NCBI GenBank assembly: GCA_950106755.1
Contig: OX467086.1
Coordinates: 19,424,001 to 19,488,000, forward strand
Length of the DNA: 64,000 bases
DNA from: Climacium dendroides
Taxonomy: Eukaryota; Streptophyta; Bryopsida; Hypnales; Climaciaceae
Direction of reading: 5' to 3'
Below, piece by piece: positions 11,170 through 23,746 of the stretch. Each line of letters opens with the position of its first letter. The stretch's first letter is position 1. The notes under the pieces are model-generated. The model saw only the letters and a program-made list of their open reading frames with translations. It was not told the DNA's origin and ran no database searches. The position numbers were made by a program, and so were the translations under genes.

Positions 11170-13152
11170 ATGAGTGATTTAGAAGAGATTTCCTGTTTCC
11201 CAATTTGGTTTCACGGAAAGCAACTAGAGGTTAGAAGGGCGAGTTCTGAAGTTTTAAGTGAGGAACTTCCTGCTAGCACGATGGTGAAGGCAGAAGGGAG
11301 TGGGATGAGTGCGCTGAAGCTTAAGGCGGTCACACCAGTCATTCCTAGAACAGAGAAAGAGAAGGCAGAGCTGGTAGAGGATTTGGGGCAGATGGGATGT
11401 GCCGGATTCATGGCTCGACCTTGGGGATTGAAGGACGATGACATAGTGAAGGAGCTGCTGCATGAACAATCCAATAAGTGGATGAGGACGGTGCGGGCGC
11501 AACCGAGCGAGTGGATTGTCGAGCTGTGGAGGGATGTTTACCGCTTTCCGCGAGGAGGGGACGGGATGGCATCCCGGACGGACAAGTATGTGGAGGGTAA
11601 ATTTCTGAATCTCCCTTATCCTAAGGATGGCTATGCAGTAGCGGATTGTAGGAGTGAGAGAGAGAAAAGGGTCCTAGAGTTCTTGCTGCCCATCCTGTAT
11701 CCGGAAAGGCCAAACCGGATCACAGTGACTTGGGCCAACACTATCTTCGGAGCGCTTAGTGGAGATAGAAAAGTATGCTGGGCGGAGATAGTGAGGAATT
11801 TGGTGAGCAAAATGGTTTCCACTTTGAGAAATACCAAGGCCACCACCATCAGTCCATTCCTCTTTCATCTCTATGAGTTCGTAGGAGTCATGAGGAGTGC
11901 GGAAAAGGTGCTCTACAAGGTACAGTTTGTGATGTTGAAACTCGACATCCCTAATCCTGAGGAGCAGGTAGCTGAGGAAAGGAAAGAGGGCCCGGATGAG
12001 GAATTCGGGAGATAGTCGTCAAAGAAGAGGAAAGTATCCATTGAAAGGAAGAGAGACTCAGGGAGGATTTCCGCCCCAGAGAAGATGAAAGGACTCCAAG
12101 AGGAAGAGAGGGATTCCCGGAAACTAGAAACGGGAAGAGGAGATCTACTTGAGAGGGTCATAGAGGATTTGAGGAAGATCCGAGAGGAAAGGGACACCGA
12201 GAGAGGAATAGTCCGGAATGTATGCGGATTGTTAGGAGGGATCGAAGTGTCCAAGTTTGGAGAAAAGATTGAGAGTCTGATGCAGGAAAAGGACTCCCAA
12301 AAGTGGGAAACCCGGATCTGGGATCTGACCAAGAAGAATGAGTTTCTTCGTCATGAGATGGAGAGGAAGTCTAAGGAAGACCTAGATTCGAGGAAGCTTT
12401 CCTCGAAGGCAGAGGAAACGCTCCAGTGGATCCGGATGTTTGTGAAGAATGCTGGAGACGTGGTGAACAAGGCCAAGTTCTTTGACGAAGAAATTCACAA
12501 GGGAGGCTCGAACGCAGATGCGAAGGCGGTGGTTATCTTGGTGGAGTATTTCGAAACCATGGAGAAGGTCATGTATGAAATCCGGGATGTCCTCACAACG
12601 TTCGGCAAGGGCCCGGATTCGCATGAGCAAGTGAAGATGAGCCCAAGGAAGGAAGAAACTCCGGAGTTCAAGATTCCAGCAAAGCCCAAGGCAAGAGCAA
12701 AAGAGGAAGAGTCGACACTAAGGAGTAGCTCAACCATGGAGACGGATACCGGGAAGAAGCCCACATCCTGTCCCAAAATCCAGGCCCGGAAGTCGAGAGT
12801 GAAAACGACTCGAAGTACTGAGTCGCCATCTGCAACACCACCCAGCACTTCAAAGGGGAAGACTCCAAGCACGAAGGAAAGAGAGGAGTCCCCCATCCAA
12901 CAATCAGAGGAGGATGAGTCGCCTGATAACTCAGAAGAGGAGGAAGATAAGACGGGACTGGAAACCGAATCCGGGTCGGATGCGGAATCGGATCCCATCC
13001 CCATCTCCCCTAAGAGCTTCAAGAAGACGGCTCCGACTCCTTCAAAGGCGAAGATACCAACTGGCTATACACCTTTGGGAAGTAGGAAGCAGCCACCTAG
13101 GAAGGGATCCGCGAAGTTCGAGGAACCTTCTCCAAAACGACCGAAGATTTAG
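11170..13152 (+). pseudogene. Gag-like / unknown 660-codon ORF split by one in-frame TAG
   Basis: The frame is open from before ATG 11170 to 13152 except for one TAG at 12013-12015. The first half (281 aa) has a compact, W- and R-rich domain (blocks KWMRTVRAQPSEWIVELW, EFLLPILYPERPN, ISPFLFHLYEF) loosely like plant transposon or gag-type proteins, but no family can be named firmly. Directly after the stop is a basic stretch SSKKRKVSIERKR that looks like a nuclear localisation signal. Then follow a charged, probably coiled-coil region (about 12085-12620) and a disordered Ser/Pro/Glu/Lys-rich tail ending SPKRPKI. The part after the stop stays open for 379 codons, so the stop is recent or is read through. 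The ATG was chosen as the first in-frame one; the frame opens upstream only with a TTG. No reverse transcriptase or integrase is present. Alternatives are a non-autonomous gag-only retroelement or a host gene. Confidence 0.5.
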
Positions 13153-14513
13153 GTAGGTAGATATTTTATAGTAATACAGGCTTTTAAAGATTTGAGATTT
13201 TAGTTTTGCTATGTAGGAAGCTACTAGTTAGGTGCTTTTAACTTGGAGGCTTTTAGTGGTCCAGATCCGGAACTTACGGATTTGAGATCCGGTTTTTACG
13301 GGAATTACCGCGTTATAGTTCACGCGGTTTAGGATGAAAAGTTCACGCGGTTTGAAGGGGGAATGACACTTGTCACCCTCTGGACCTTAGCTTTATCCCT
13401 TGGGGTCTTGTAGGAGGCCCAAGTGGTTAGTATTTTAGGATCTCAAAGTGATTTGAAGTCCCAGGTGTTTTCCTATGTTTGTTTTTCCACATTGCAAATT
13501 GAATTCAGATTTTCCACTTCACAAGCGTTGGTCTGAGTAGGCTCAGTTCTATGTGGTCATACTAGCACTGTTTGCATCTTTGTTAGTAGGGAAAGCTGGA
13601 GTTCTACGTGGTGGAGCAGAATAGGTAGCCCCCGGATTCTGTTGGGATCCGGTTTCGGGAGTAGTAGAGGGTTTTGCTTAGGAAATCTTGTGTACTAAGA
13701 GGAAAGTCTAGCAGCTAAGGTTCTTTGGATTCTCTTGAGTGGAATAGCTATTCTTAGACTAGGTGAATTCCTTGAGGAGAAGGATAAGCCCTGGTCAACG
13801 TCTGATGAGGTTTCACTGTATCCGGGAGAGAGGAACTGGAAGTCTGTTAGGATCTTTTAGTTATCAAGATAGCAAACTTAACTCCTAAGATTCGGTCCGG
13901 GTAGATCCGTCGTTGTAGCATTGGGAGGATTGTGGGGGTTTCCTAAGTGACCTGCGGGCGCGGATTAGTTTCTAGACTCGTTGTGAGGAAGAATCCGCAT
14001 CCTGTATTGCGTATGTGTTGTTTATAGTGGAACTTCAGCCACTTTAATCCCTAGAAGGGTAGGATTTACGCGTCCAGTCTTAATCCAAGAGCGGAACCCT
14101 CCGGCAAAGAGGTTAAATTCCATTTTGGTTGCTTTGGTTACGAAATCCAAATCTGTACCTAGAAGAAATTCCTCAATGAAACTTACTCTGGTTCCGCATC
14201 CGGATCCAAGGATCCGAGGATACTAGACCAAATCCGGAGAAAAATAGTGAGGATATCTCCCTGGATTGGTGCGGATGAGAAGAATTGGTTGGTTTAAAAG
14301 GAAGAAGAGTCTGGGAATCCGGGTGTAGAGAGAAGGATTCTAGATTTGCCTTCCGTTTTTGTTGGCCTTGGGATTGTTTTCCGCATCCCTAACTGGTCCA
14401 TTTTCCGGAAACTACAAGTAAAAATCCTGTGGGAACGATACACGAGTCACTTTGGGTGTTTTACCTCAATTTAACACCTAATTAGTGGGTTTGTGCTTCT
14501 TTATGCTACGACA
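13153..14513. other. GC-richer non-coding tail of the 10.6-14.5 kb unit
   Basis: About 1.3 kb continues the CCGGA/GGATCCGG-rich composition without a long ORF. Duplicated 'gttcacgcggttt' phrases occur at 13318 and 13340. The end (about 14425-14513) has a 'cctgtgggaacgatacacgagt' phrase reminiscent of the 3' end of plant Ty3-type LTRs, and finishes CTACGACA. Normal AT-rich sequence resumes afterwards. An LTR nature is a guess. Confidence 0.35.
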
Positions 14514-15239
14514 AACGTATAATAAATTTATATCATGTTTGCGATGAAAATTGTACAATGTGAGCGGCATGCATTCTAAGGGAGGAGAGTATGTGTTGCT
14601 TCGATAACGTTTTCTTAATTCTTAAGAAGGCGACAAAAAGTTTATAGCCAAGTTAGCAGTGTGAATGCCATACCATCATAACTATATAAAGACTTTGTAC
14701 ATGAGCTACATACATTTGTAGGGTTAGTGATGTACTAGTGTTATTCACAATCACTATAATTGTACTTTAGCGGCTATTGAGAGATCCCTTGCTCCTTGAC
14801 TATGTGCAATACTATGTCTTCTACTCTCTGAGTTCGCTAACACCCTTTTTATGAAGACTTGTACTAGCGCTTCAAAAAAGGGGAAGTGAAAGGAAGTTTC
14901 CATTTATTTGCTAATTATTCACATGCACTATATATAAGTGACAAATGTGGAATGTGTGGATACTCATAGGCGGCCCTCCCAATTATTGAGTATCTGTTCA
15001 TCTTCAAAGATTGTAATGACTATGTTGAAAGCAATCTCCTGAATGCAGAAAGACGCTATTACATTGTGGACAGAAAAGATTAGTGTGACTACAACCTAGG
15101 TAGAAACGATACTTACAATGTCGATGAGTCCTCACTAAACCATGAACTCCTGGAATTGCGAGTTGAAACTAGGAAACAATACCATGTTGCAACCTCCAAA
15201 GCCGATTCAATTCATCTACAAGTTCAAACTAGAACTACA
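14514..15239. other. Intergenic sequence left of the piggyBac relic
   Basis: No gene is supported. This may be the 3' flank of the minus-strand transposase that follows. TTAA sites are present, but no convincing terminal repeat was identified. Confidence 0.35.
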
Positions 15240-17430
15240 AATTTGAAGGTACATTTTTACCTAGTTGTTCTGTGGCTGACATGAGTAGGTACCACAAAGA
15301 TGATCAACAACATTCATGCCATACATAAAATCTGAATATCCTTTATGTATAGGACCGATTTCTAAGTCTGTCAATTTGCCATTTACTTGCCATGGTACAA
15401 TTGGCTACAACTCGTCTAGACTTGGGATTGGTGGATAGTATATAGAGAGGAGTCCTATAGCCTTACAATCTACAAACATCACGCATGCAATCTGACCCCA
15501 TTGGTGCATTCTCCATAATAAGATACCTTACAGTTCCTTAGAAATTCTCTTCATATTGTGAAAAGAATTTGGCAACCCCATTTGATTAGACTGGACTATC
15601 TCTACACTATATGTGCCCAATTGATGCAATTCCAAGAAAAATTTCATAGATGTGAAATAGTTGTTTGTACAAAAAACATGACTAAGACCTTACAAATCGT
15701 CCATAAGCTACAATACAACTTCATGCCTTATTTCTGTGTCACTCATTGTACCTCCAAGCAACAATTGTCGTAACTTTGAGTTTGTATAAATTTGAAAGTC
15801 ATAAACATACTTCTAATGGACGTTTGTTAGATACTAGACTTTAATTCTCCACCTAGTGGGTTTTCTTGGCATGTATTGATCCACAAGACAATATTTACCT
15901 TTGTAAGGTACCATTGTCTTGTCCTATGTAACCTCTTGATTCAAATTCTTGTTGCATTTGAATTGGTGCTTCAATTCAGTGACCAACCATCTCATCTTCT
16001 GCAATCTATCAAACTTTGCATCGTCACCAGGCACAACTGGCACACTATCATCATCAATATGTAGATAGCGTGTAATGTCCTCATAGTGTTGGCATGTCAC
16101 AATGCTACAAATACTTGGGTAGTGAAGGAATTCATTTCTACGACTCCAATAACTTTGATGGTTAAGTAGATGCTTAATTTCCATCAATAAGTTTATTGAA
16201 ATAAATGCTTTTAGTTCATGCTTTTCAAGTGGCCACCACTTCACTCCTCCCAATGGCAAGTTTGAGTTAGCATCTACTTTACTAGCATATCGGTTGCTAT
16301 CAACTCAAATTCTTTGAAGTGTATAGTCATCCCAAAAATGTCCATATATACATACCTTTGTAGGCATCCGCAGAATGGGGAAGTTTGGTCCAACTATTGG
16401 ACTAGAAAAGGACAAGGACACTCTGCGAAGGTTGGACTTTGCATGCTCCAAACTTCATCTGCAAAATCTTGAAGAAATGCAAATCGTGTAGTCGCTATAG
16501 AAATGCCATCACGTCGTATGTAACAATGGTATGATCCCAATGGTTTTGTAACATTACAAGGATTAGTAATTGTTAGTCTTAACGACGTCGGAGTTGTTCC
16601 AGTGTCGACTATTGAAATGGATTACACGTGAATGATCTTTATTGTAGAGCTTCTAGGTAGCGAAGACAATGGTTGTGCACCTAATCCAATCGGGACATGC
16701 ACCATTGAAGACCCTTGAGGAATGCATTTGCTTGTTTTAGTTGTGCCAATTTCATTAACTACATGTAGGACAGGTTTTGACTGTGTCGTAGGAACATTGC
16801 CAGTTCGCATGTTGTCAGCCATGACACTTGCAAAAATGTTAAAGAAAGGAGCCATCCACAGCAAGGTTGGTCTTGCACCGTCTCTACCAAAGTTAACAAC
16901 CATTTTCACCGCCACCATTGGCAAAGATGATGAAGCTTCATGGTCTTCTTCGAACTTTGTCCATGATAGTTAGGATTTATCTACGTGATCTTCATCAGCA
17001 TTGTCTGATGTTAGCGTTTGTTTCAACGTCAACTCCAAGGGTGATGAAATAGGCCCGCTCTTGTCGACTAACTCTTGAAATGATGCATGCCCTCCGAAGA
17101 GCTTGAAATCACTATCGTCAATGATTGGCCTAGAATAATAGTCATTGAGACATTAATCCAGAAGGATGATTCTTTCTACGTCAGTGCTCCGCAAATGCTC
17201 TTTTTTTTCGTCGTCTAAGACTACAACATGTATGAGTTGCTTTGTTTCATTTCAAATATAGGAATGAATAACTAGACCAAAAAAACAATCGCCAACAACA
17301 ACAACCATTGCACTTCCAGTAGCACTCGTATAGATTGAGGAGTGGAAGCAAATGGGCATTAGGATGGATGCAACCTCATTCATGCTTTCTCTAGCCATTG
17401 GAGTTTGCATGGTCCAACGAAGACCTTATC
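15240..17430 (-). pseudogene. piggyBac-type transposase (DDE_Tnp_1_7), decayed
   Basis: Reading the minus strand from high to low coordinates, the family's core is clear. SNRYA and a GGVKWWPLEKHELKAFI block followed by INLLMEIKHLL (16,290-16,170) match the start of the domain. Then come ITRYLHIDDDS (about 16,060), the first catalytic region DKTMVPYKGKY with QYMPRKPTRW (15,920-15,840), the second region CTNNYFTSMKF (about 15,640) where the usual catalytic Asp is Asn, and the third region GMNVVDHLCGTYSCQ (about 15,300). Several stops interrupt the frame, for example after NLNQEVT. Upstream, 16,620-17,160 is an almost open, acidic N-terminal extension, and 17,160-17,430 gives a further plausible stretch. 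piggyBac enzymes excise precisely at TTAA. The element's own ends were not found. The family call is firm; the protein is not functional. Confidence 0.8.
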
Positions 17431-17683
17431 AAGACAATGTATTGGTTTTCAACAATGTATAAAATAAGTTGGAAGGCGTACAAAATGGTTGCTTTGGTGC
17501 TTTCGACTTCAACATCGCGATAGAAGTTATATATTTATTGGACTGTCCTTTGATTTGTCCAATTTGCATACGACTTATTTTTGTGTGATAGAAAGTATCA
17601 ACGATATCTAACTTTTTCCATTTAAAGTTTCAAATAAGACAATAGCTGACAGTGTTTGTATTATATCTATTGCAAATGATCGA

Positions 17684-18179
17684 CTACTGCTTCGTGTTCA
17701 ATAGCAGATCTGTAGTGCAACATTTGAAGTGATGTTGTTTTTCAACATGACTGCAATTACATTGTGACCGCAAATGTGGCACACACTGCCTTTTGGACAC
17801 ATTATGCATGTAATTATTGCAACGTACAGAAGCGGCACAAACAATGCGGGGCACCAATGTCAAGCCACAACAACACTCGTAAAGCATGGTTTACTTCATC
17901 TGAAAAGCTATGCGGGTGACCTTTGGGTACCCTCTTCTTCCAACCAAGAATGCGGGCACAATGATGCTTGAAGAAGAAGCGCAAACCTCGAGGACTATCT
18001 ATTCTTTTTATGCCCTTCTTGACAATTTTCTGTAGTAATTGCCTCTTTTCAATAAGGGCCACAATTTGACATGTTTGTATTTCACTAGCTCCAATAGCCG
18101 CATACCACTGTCTTATCGTGTCCCAAATATAAGACAACATCGAGGTGAGATTCTCAACAGTCGGTAGTGGTGTGGCCAT
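17684..18179 (-). pseudogene. Unrecognised ORF remnant near the piggyBac relic
   Basis: Two overlapping minus-strand frames (17814-18179, 121 codons; 17684-17887, 67 codons) have protein-like composition, including KRQLLQKIVKKGIKR and a Cys/His-rich stretch with C..H..C spacing around 17,700-17,800. They lie upstream of the piggyBac reading direction and could be an N-terminal exon of it or a separate fragment. No family was recognised. Confidence 0.25.
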
Positions 18180-18509
18180 TACGAGATGTAGTCATTGTGC
18201 AACACTAACAAACCACATCTCCGACAAAATATTGAAGTCGTCTCCACTATAATATCGTCATAGTACGAGTTAGTGGAAGCTACAATGCCTTGAAGTAGAA
18301 ATTGTTGTTATAAGAGACAAAGGTTGTCGAAAATACTACGGACAGTATGAGGTATGATGACCATGAACTTTGACTTCTACAAAACAAACATATAGTCCAC
18401 GGAACTATTTAGTGTATATTGAAAATTCTAACAATTTGTTTCACACTGAAATCGTGTTGGCATGTAGGGAATTCAGTAGACGCAAAGAAAACGATTAAAG
18501 AGGTAGCAT

Positions 18510-19440
18510 CACTACAAGGAATTGGGGGTTATCGTGATTGCAGAAACGTGACTGCAAGGATTTTGCGACTGCATCGTGACTTCACCTCCGTAATTGCACC
18601 AACGGGCCGATCTTCACAACGCTGCAGTTGTGATTCAGTCATTCTGCAGTCGCGCGATTCACTGTGGGATGAACAGTGACTGCGCTAGAGGTTCATCCAC
18701 AACGTTCCGTCTACAGGGTCCACGAGGAAGTGACGTGGCTACCAGAAACGCGACTGGAGACTGCAGGGGACTGCCAAGTCATTGCAGTATGACTCTAGGA
18801 CTGAAAGAAGTCACGGGGAAGATGTTTTCTTTTACTTATACATAAAGAAAAAGAAGTGAAGCCCCAGAGCGGTCCACGGAGGACAGGAGCGGGCAACTAC
18901 GGTATCGGGTATGTGACTTCAATATGACTACAGAATCACTGGGACTTCTTGCACTTATAACTAGGGGCATGCAATAAGTTGTTTAGGGGAATATGATAGA
19001 AGGGGCCATGCTGCAAATGGATGGAACTTCCGATAAGATGTGATGTAGGAAGCCTAAAATGAAACAACATTTAGGTACAAAGAGAGAGATGTGGGAGTGT
19101 CATTATTCAAATGAAGCACATACAACATGAAGTGTACAAGGAAGGTATAATACTACTCGGGGTAGAAGCTCATTGAACATGGAGACATTTGAGGTGGCAA
19201 CTAGCATGCCAATGTCTTAAAGATGAGGTGAACACTACTCTCACATCATATTTGCGGTTTTGGCATTCACACTTGGTTGATAAAGTTTGTATTCATGCAT
19301 TGAACACCAAGGTTCATAGAAATGTGGCTAATACAGTACCTGCACAAGCGGAAAATTGTATTGAGTATGAATGAAGGACAATGACAAAGGCAAGGTCATC
19401 ACCCAATAAATGGGGTGACATTGAGAGGAAGGGACACCTT
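18510..19440. repeat. Left subterminal repeats of the 9.1-kb CACTA element
   Basis: Many diverged copies of a motif around GTGACT(T/G)CA in both orientations are spread here, as in 26740-27600 at the other end. In En/Spm elements such motifs are binding sites for the TNPA-type protein. Confidence 0.55.
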
Positions 19441-19543
19441 GTGGCAAGTGAAGCCTAACTAATTGCAGTATGACTTCACCATGACTGTGATGCAACTATA
19501 GAATGACTAAAGCACGACTGGAGAGTCTAATTAATGACTCCGG

Positions 19544-21652
19544 TGTCGTGTTGAGAGCGGTTTGCCTTGGGAAATCACGAAGATTCTGGCTGCAACTAGA
19601 AATGGCTAAGGAATAATAATATGATAGAAGAATAAAGGCAAGTGGACTTGTCACTTGCAAACCCAGTCTTCTAACTAGAATGATGAAGGTGAATGAACTT
19701 GTCACCCACAAATTCACCAGTCAAATACAAAATGATATTGTATAACAACAAAATTTGTTGTCTCTCATGAATCTCTAATCTTGGTCTTCAAATCTCGTAT
19801 ACGGTCGTCGAATCATCAATCTTCAATCTTCAATCTTCAAACTCCTCCCCGTTGGCCTATCCTGTGGTGGCTCTATAAGGGTAAGGGTAAGGGTAAGGTG
19901 ATAAGATCCCACGGCCTCGGACGGGTAAAACGGGACAGCCAACACGAGTGACCGTCCGGATGATGGGACCCTAAACTTTCAAACCCACGGTGACCAGGAA
20001 GCGCCTTTCACCAATGGGAACAACATAAAAGAGCAACCAAGTGGGTGATTAAATCCCAAATAGTCTCCACAAACACAAAATGGAGCGCTTACTGGATAAC
20101 CACGGCTCGCAACAGTTTTACAATGCTGAAATTGAAAATTGCAACTAGCCTCCAAAACTGGCTGGGAATAACCATAGAAAGACAACGAGCCCCAAATCCG
20201 GCTAGGAATAACAAGCCACAAGCCACAAGCCACAACACACGAGTCTTCAATCTTTGTGTCTTCAAATTTCAACTTCAAATCATCACTCAAAGCTCCACCT
20301 CAACTTCAACTTCAAATTTTCACTCAAACTCTAACTTCAAATCTCTACCCCAACTCCATCTTCAAAGCTAAACTTTGAATGATCACCACCGTTGCTTCAC
20401 AACTTCAAATGGGTTGCATGATAACTCTCTGAAAAGCTAACACAATTCTCTCCATTTCCTCCAAATCTCAACTCATTCCAATACTCTGACCCAAAACTAT
20501 GGTCATCCAAAGTTTCGGCCTCTACAAGTGAGGGCAACAGACCCTCCTTCACTCCTACACTCACAACTTACTCATAAATGCTCCAATTACTTCGAATGAT
20601 AGCTTCTTAGAAAGCTAACAAAACTTTACACATCCTCTCCAAAACTCAAATCAAATTAACACTCTGTCCACCTTTCATGGCCACTCAAAGTTTCGGCCTC
20701 TAGAAATGATAGGCAGCAGACACTCCTTCACTTCTACACTCGTAACTCACTCATACAAGCTCCAAATAGAATGAGTGAGATCTTCCTAGAAAGCTAACTT
20801 AATTTCCTACACTTCCTCCAAATATCAATGCAAACCAAGAACCTGTCCGTCTTTTATGGTCGGTCGAAGTCTCTGCCTCTTAATTTCGAAGGCAACAAAC
20901 CTCCCTCCACTCAAACTAGCACAACTTTTGATTCACAACTCCAAATCAAGCAAGTGAGATCAATTTAGAAAGAAGACACCATGATACATAACTCCACCAA
21001 TTTTCATTTCAAAATTCCAAAAACACACAACACAATGGCCCTCCAAACATTCGGGTCTTTCCCTAAACTCACAATGGGAGAGAAGATGAATCCTATCCAA
21101 CTTTTCCTCTACCTTATCTACTCTCAACCACACAAACAAGTGGGGTCCGCCTCTAACTCACTCTTAAAACTCCTCTAACAATAATTGAGCACTTATTTGG
21201 CCCACTACTATCTCCTTATCTTTATCTTTGAAGGAAATTTACTTCAAGTTCACCTAGAAGGCAAACCATTTGAATATTTCCTTACAACTACTTCACAAAC
21301 ACAAAATTATTATAGAAATTCACTCCAAATATGGAATGAAGAACTAAAACTCAGCGTACACCTATTAGAGGTAAAAAACTAGAATTCCAATTTCATCTTG
21401 GGACTCAGAAAAAACCCTCCAATTCGACATACTGAATCTATAACAAATAATGAAGAAAACTACTTCAAGTTTGATGGAATTCTAAGATGGCAACCTATTC
21501 TTATATAGATGACTCAAGCCATCGTAAGAAGGCGTCACCTTGAAGCCACTAAAGATGATGTCATTATTCTCCTCATATTCGTGAAAACCAAATCAATAGA
21601 AATAAAACATTACCACACTTTTTTACACTATGTACGCATTTACAGTGCGACA
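19544..21652 (-). mobile_element. TGTC...GACA family, nested minus-strand copy (2.1 kb)
   Basis: The ends read TGTCGTGTTGAGAG at 19544 and AGTGCGACA at 21652. The four bases CCGG are duplicated on both sides (19540-19543, 21653-21656). Reverse-complemented, it matches the copy at 27986-30445 along most of its length: the TATA region (TATATAA near 21512), the first codons of the orphan ORF (MSNWRVFSESQ near 21425), 178-bp modules (phase marks at 20435, 20613, 20792, 20971), the 'caagccacaagcc' segment near 20210, and the end. The body of the orphan ORF is deleted. TG...CA ends and a 4-bp duplication resemble a solo LTR, but no PBS, PPT or pol gene was seen. Confidence 0.7.
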
Positions 21653-21904
21653 CCGGTATAACTACTAACTGCCCGAAATGTTTGTAAGTGGTCTACTTGT
21701 CTGATTGCTGCATGACGCGTTTAGCTTCTGTGATGCTCCGCGACCCATGATACAATGAAGGACACTAAAAACGATGTGATTACCTTCCGACTATGGACCT
21801 AAGTAGGACTGTACCTAATATTGCTCTTGCACCAATAAGTTCTCTTCCACCGATAATTCGATGGCACCAACTAGATTGGCGGTGGAGCTTCTATCCGGCA
21901 CTCT

Positions 21905-22174
21905 TCATGGAGCTGTAAGTCCCATAGCCTCGCCATTGGTTGTGATGAAGGCATCTGTGCGTTCAAGTACCTCTCGTTTCGAACGGATTTCGTAGCGTAA
22001 GACCACTTTCCAGCCAAGTCTGTCCGCCACATCGGAGAAAAATACTTGTGTGGCTTGACTCGGAAAGATGAATGGCTCGGCTATGCGAGGGAGTTTATGG
22101 CGGAAGTTCACCAAAAGGAATCCTGCGTCCACACACTCATACGTAGGGTTCCCTCGCGTGTCAATTGGTTTCAC
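21905..22174 (-). pseudogene. TNP2 C-terminal relic (DUF4216-like) of the 9.1-kb CACTA element
   Basis: This 89-codon fragment matches the last part of the TNP2 gene in the 12.4-kb element. Shared features are GF.L.NF, a (A/D).F.FP stretch, Q(V)FF.D, WKVV.R.E.R and a downstream G(L/LQ)P-like end. Plant TNP2 proteins end in a DUF4216 domain with this pattern. The rest of the gene is absent or unrecognisable, so the element has lost its main transposase. Orientation is minus, as in the larger element. Confidence 0.7.
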
Positions 22175-22499
22175 CCACAGTATAGTGTGGTCATGTTTGC
22201 AAACACCGTTTCAGGAACTCCTATTTGGAGAAACACACTGCAGACACTCATAATTGCCACGGTGTGCAATTACGGGATTGAAATGAAAGACAGAAATGTG
22301 ACTTCAGTGTGACTGCCGACGGAGTGATGAGCAAGTCGCGTAGAGGCCAGGGACTACGGACTGACTTCTATATGACTTCTAAGGGTTTTGTGTCTATGGA
22401 CGGGACGATGGACTTACCCACAGTGAAGTCACTCCGTAGTTGTATCCTCCTCTTCGACTGCTGCCTATTATATTGCACGTATGAAAGTTAGAGCGTGTG

Positions 22500-23700
22500 C
22501 TATGATTAGCCAAATTCCATTTTTGCGTCAGCCATGAGTTTAAGGGCAGCTAAAATTGAGGTCAATTCATGAAAATTCTGATTCCATTTTTTTTGGCTTC
22601 GCAATCTTTCATGAACAAACAATTAACCTTTCTTTGAATGGGTGTTCTTAAGCATGCACGTCCATTGTCATGGACATTATTGTTGGTCATACTTATATTC
22701 TTGTCCATGGAAATAGTCATTGTCCTACAGCATGACTTCCGGATCCCAAATTATTATAGTGTCTATCGTTCTGACACACCTTCATCTAGCCTGACTATCC
22801 TATGTACTGAATTCAGGATGCATGAGACCTGAATAAGGCATTGAAGTTAATGGGCTGCACTTGGGAAGAGGCTCAAACTTTACACTATACACATACTCCT
22901 CTTCCAAGGCCTCCATACTCCGTAATTTATAAGGTGGTTTCTGATTGAGCAATTGTAATGGGAGTGTTGTAAGGTTTAAGGTCCTTAGGGAAGAGATTAC
23001 AATGAATTACAAAGAAAAGAAGTGGTCTATGCATCGTAAGGAATTGGAACAGAAGGCCTCTACTACACACAGATTTAGACTCGTCACTACAAACTAACTT
23101 CTAGGAGTCATTTCCGAGTAACAAAAATCAAGTCATGACAGAGAAATGACTGACAGAAGTCACGTAGGAGTTGTTAACGATTCAGAATGACTTCACCATG
23201 ACTTCCGGGTGACTTTTCCTTATGGGACAACAAATTCATGCTGAAGTGGACTCCAATGCACTACCGACCAGGGGGATCGCCGCCCACCGTACCATGCACA
23301 CGAAATTTGAGGACGACAACGCACAATTCTATCCATCAATCATCATCATGAGCAAAAGATTGAAAAGTACAAGGTCACACTGCACTTGAAAACCGATGTA
23401 CATGCACTCACTCCTCACAGTCGCCCGTGTTCATTGCGCAGCTCCACCCCACGTCCGCTGCCTTTGTGAGGGACTTTATGATCCACCGCCAACTATCGGG
23501 ACCCCATGATGACCACTCCCTGCCCCGCCATCAGAATTCAAAGTAAGGTTTCAAGCACTTACAAGGCAATCTACGACTTTGCCATCTGCGTTACAACCTC
23601 TTCCCCGCTCCGCTGCCTCCTGAATTGTTTCGATTTAGCGCCTTGGAGTAGCAGCTTGTCTCCGCGATTTTGTTGACAATCAACGTTCGGAACGGCCTAC
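22500..23700. other. Non-coding interior of the 9.1-kb CACTA element
   Basis: This stretch separates the TNP2 relic from the divergent second gene and should include the promoter for the latter. 22,640-22,860 carries 'cattgtcatggacattattg'-type partial palindromes. From 23,086 a CACTACAAACTAACTTCTAG phrase followed by AGTCAT motifs looks like the start of another CACTA-type end, without a partner. Confidence 0.35.
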
Positions 23701-23746
23701 TGTCAATTCCGTGCATGCTCGCATCTAACGCGACAGTCATTGTGTC

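Noticed and set aside
10600..14513. Complete LTR retrotransposon
   Set aside because: No paired LTRs, primer-binding site, reverse transcriptase or integrase could be recognised by eye; kept only as a possible gag-like or non-autonomous unit.
19877..19899. Telomere-like AGGGTA repeats
   Set aside because: Only about three to four units, GGGTAA-type and not the plant TTTAGGG type, and inside a dispersed element. The homologous place at 30,255 has only one unit.
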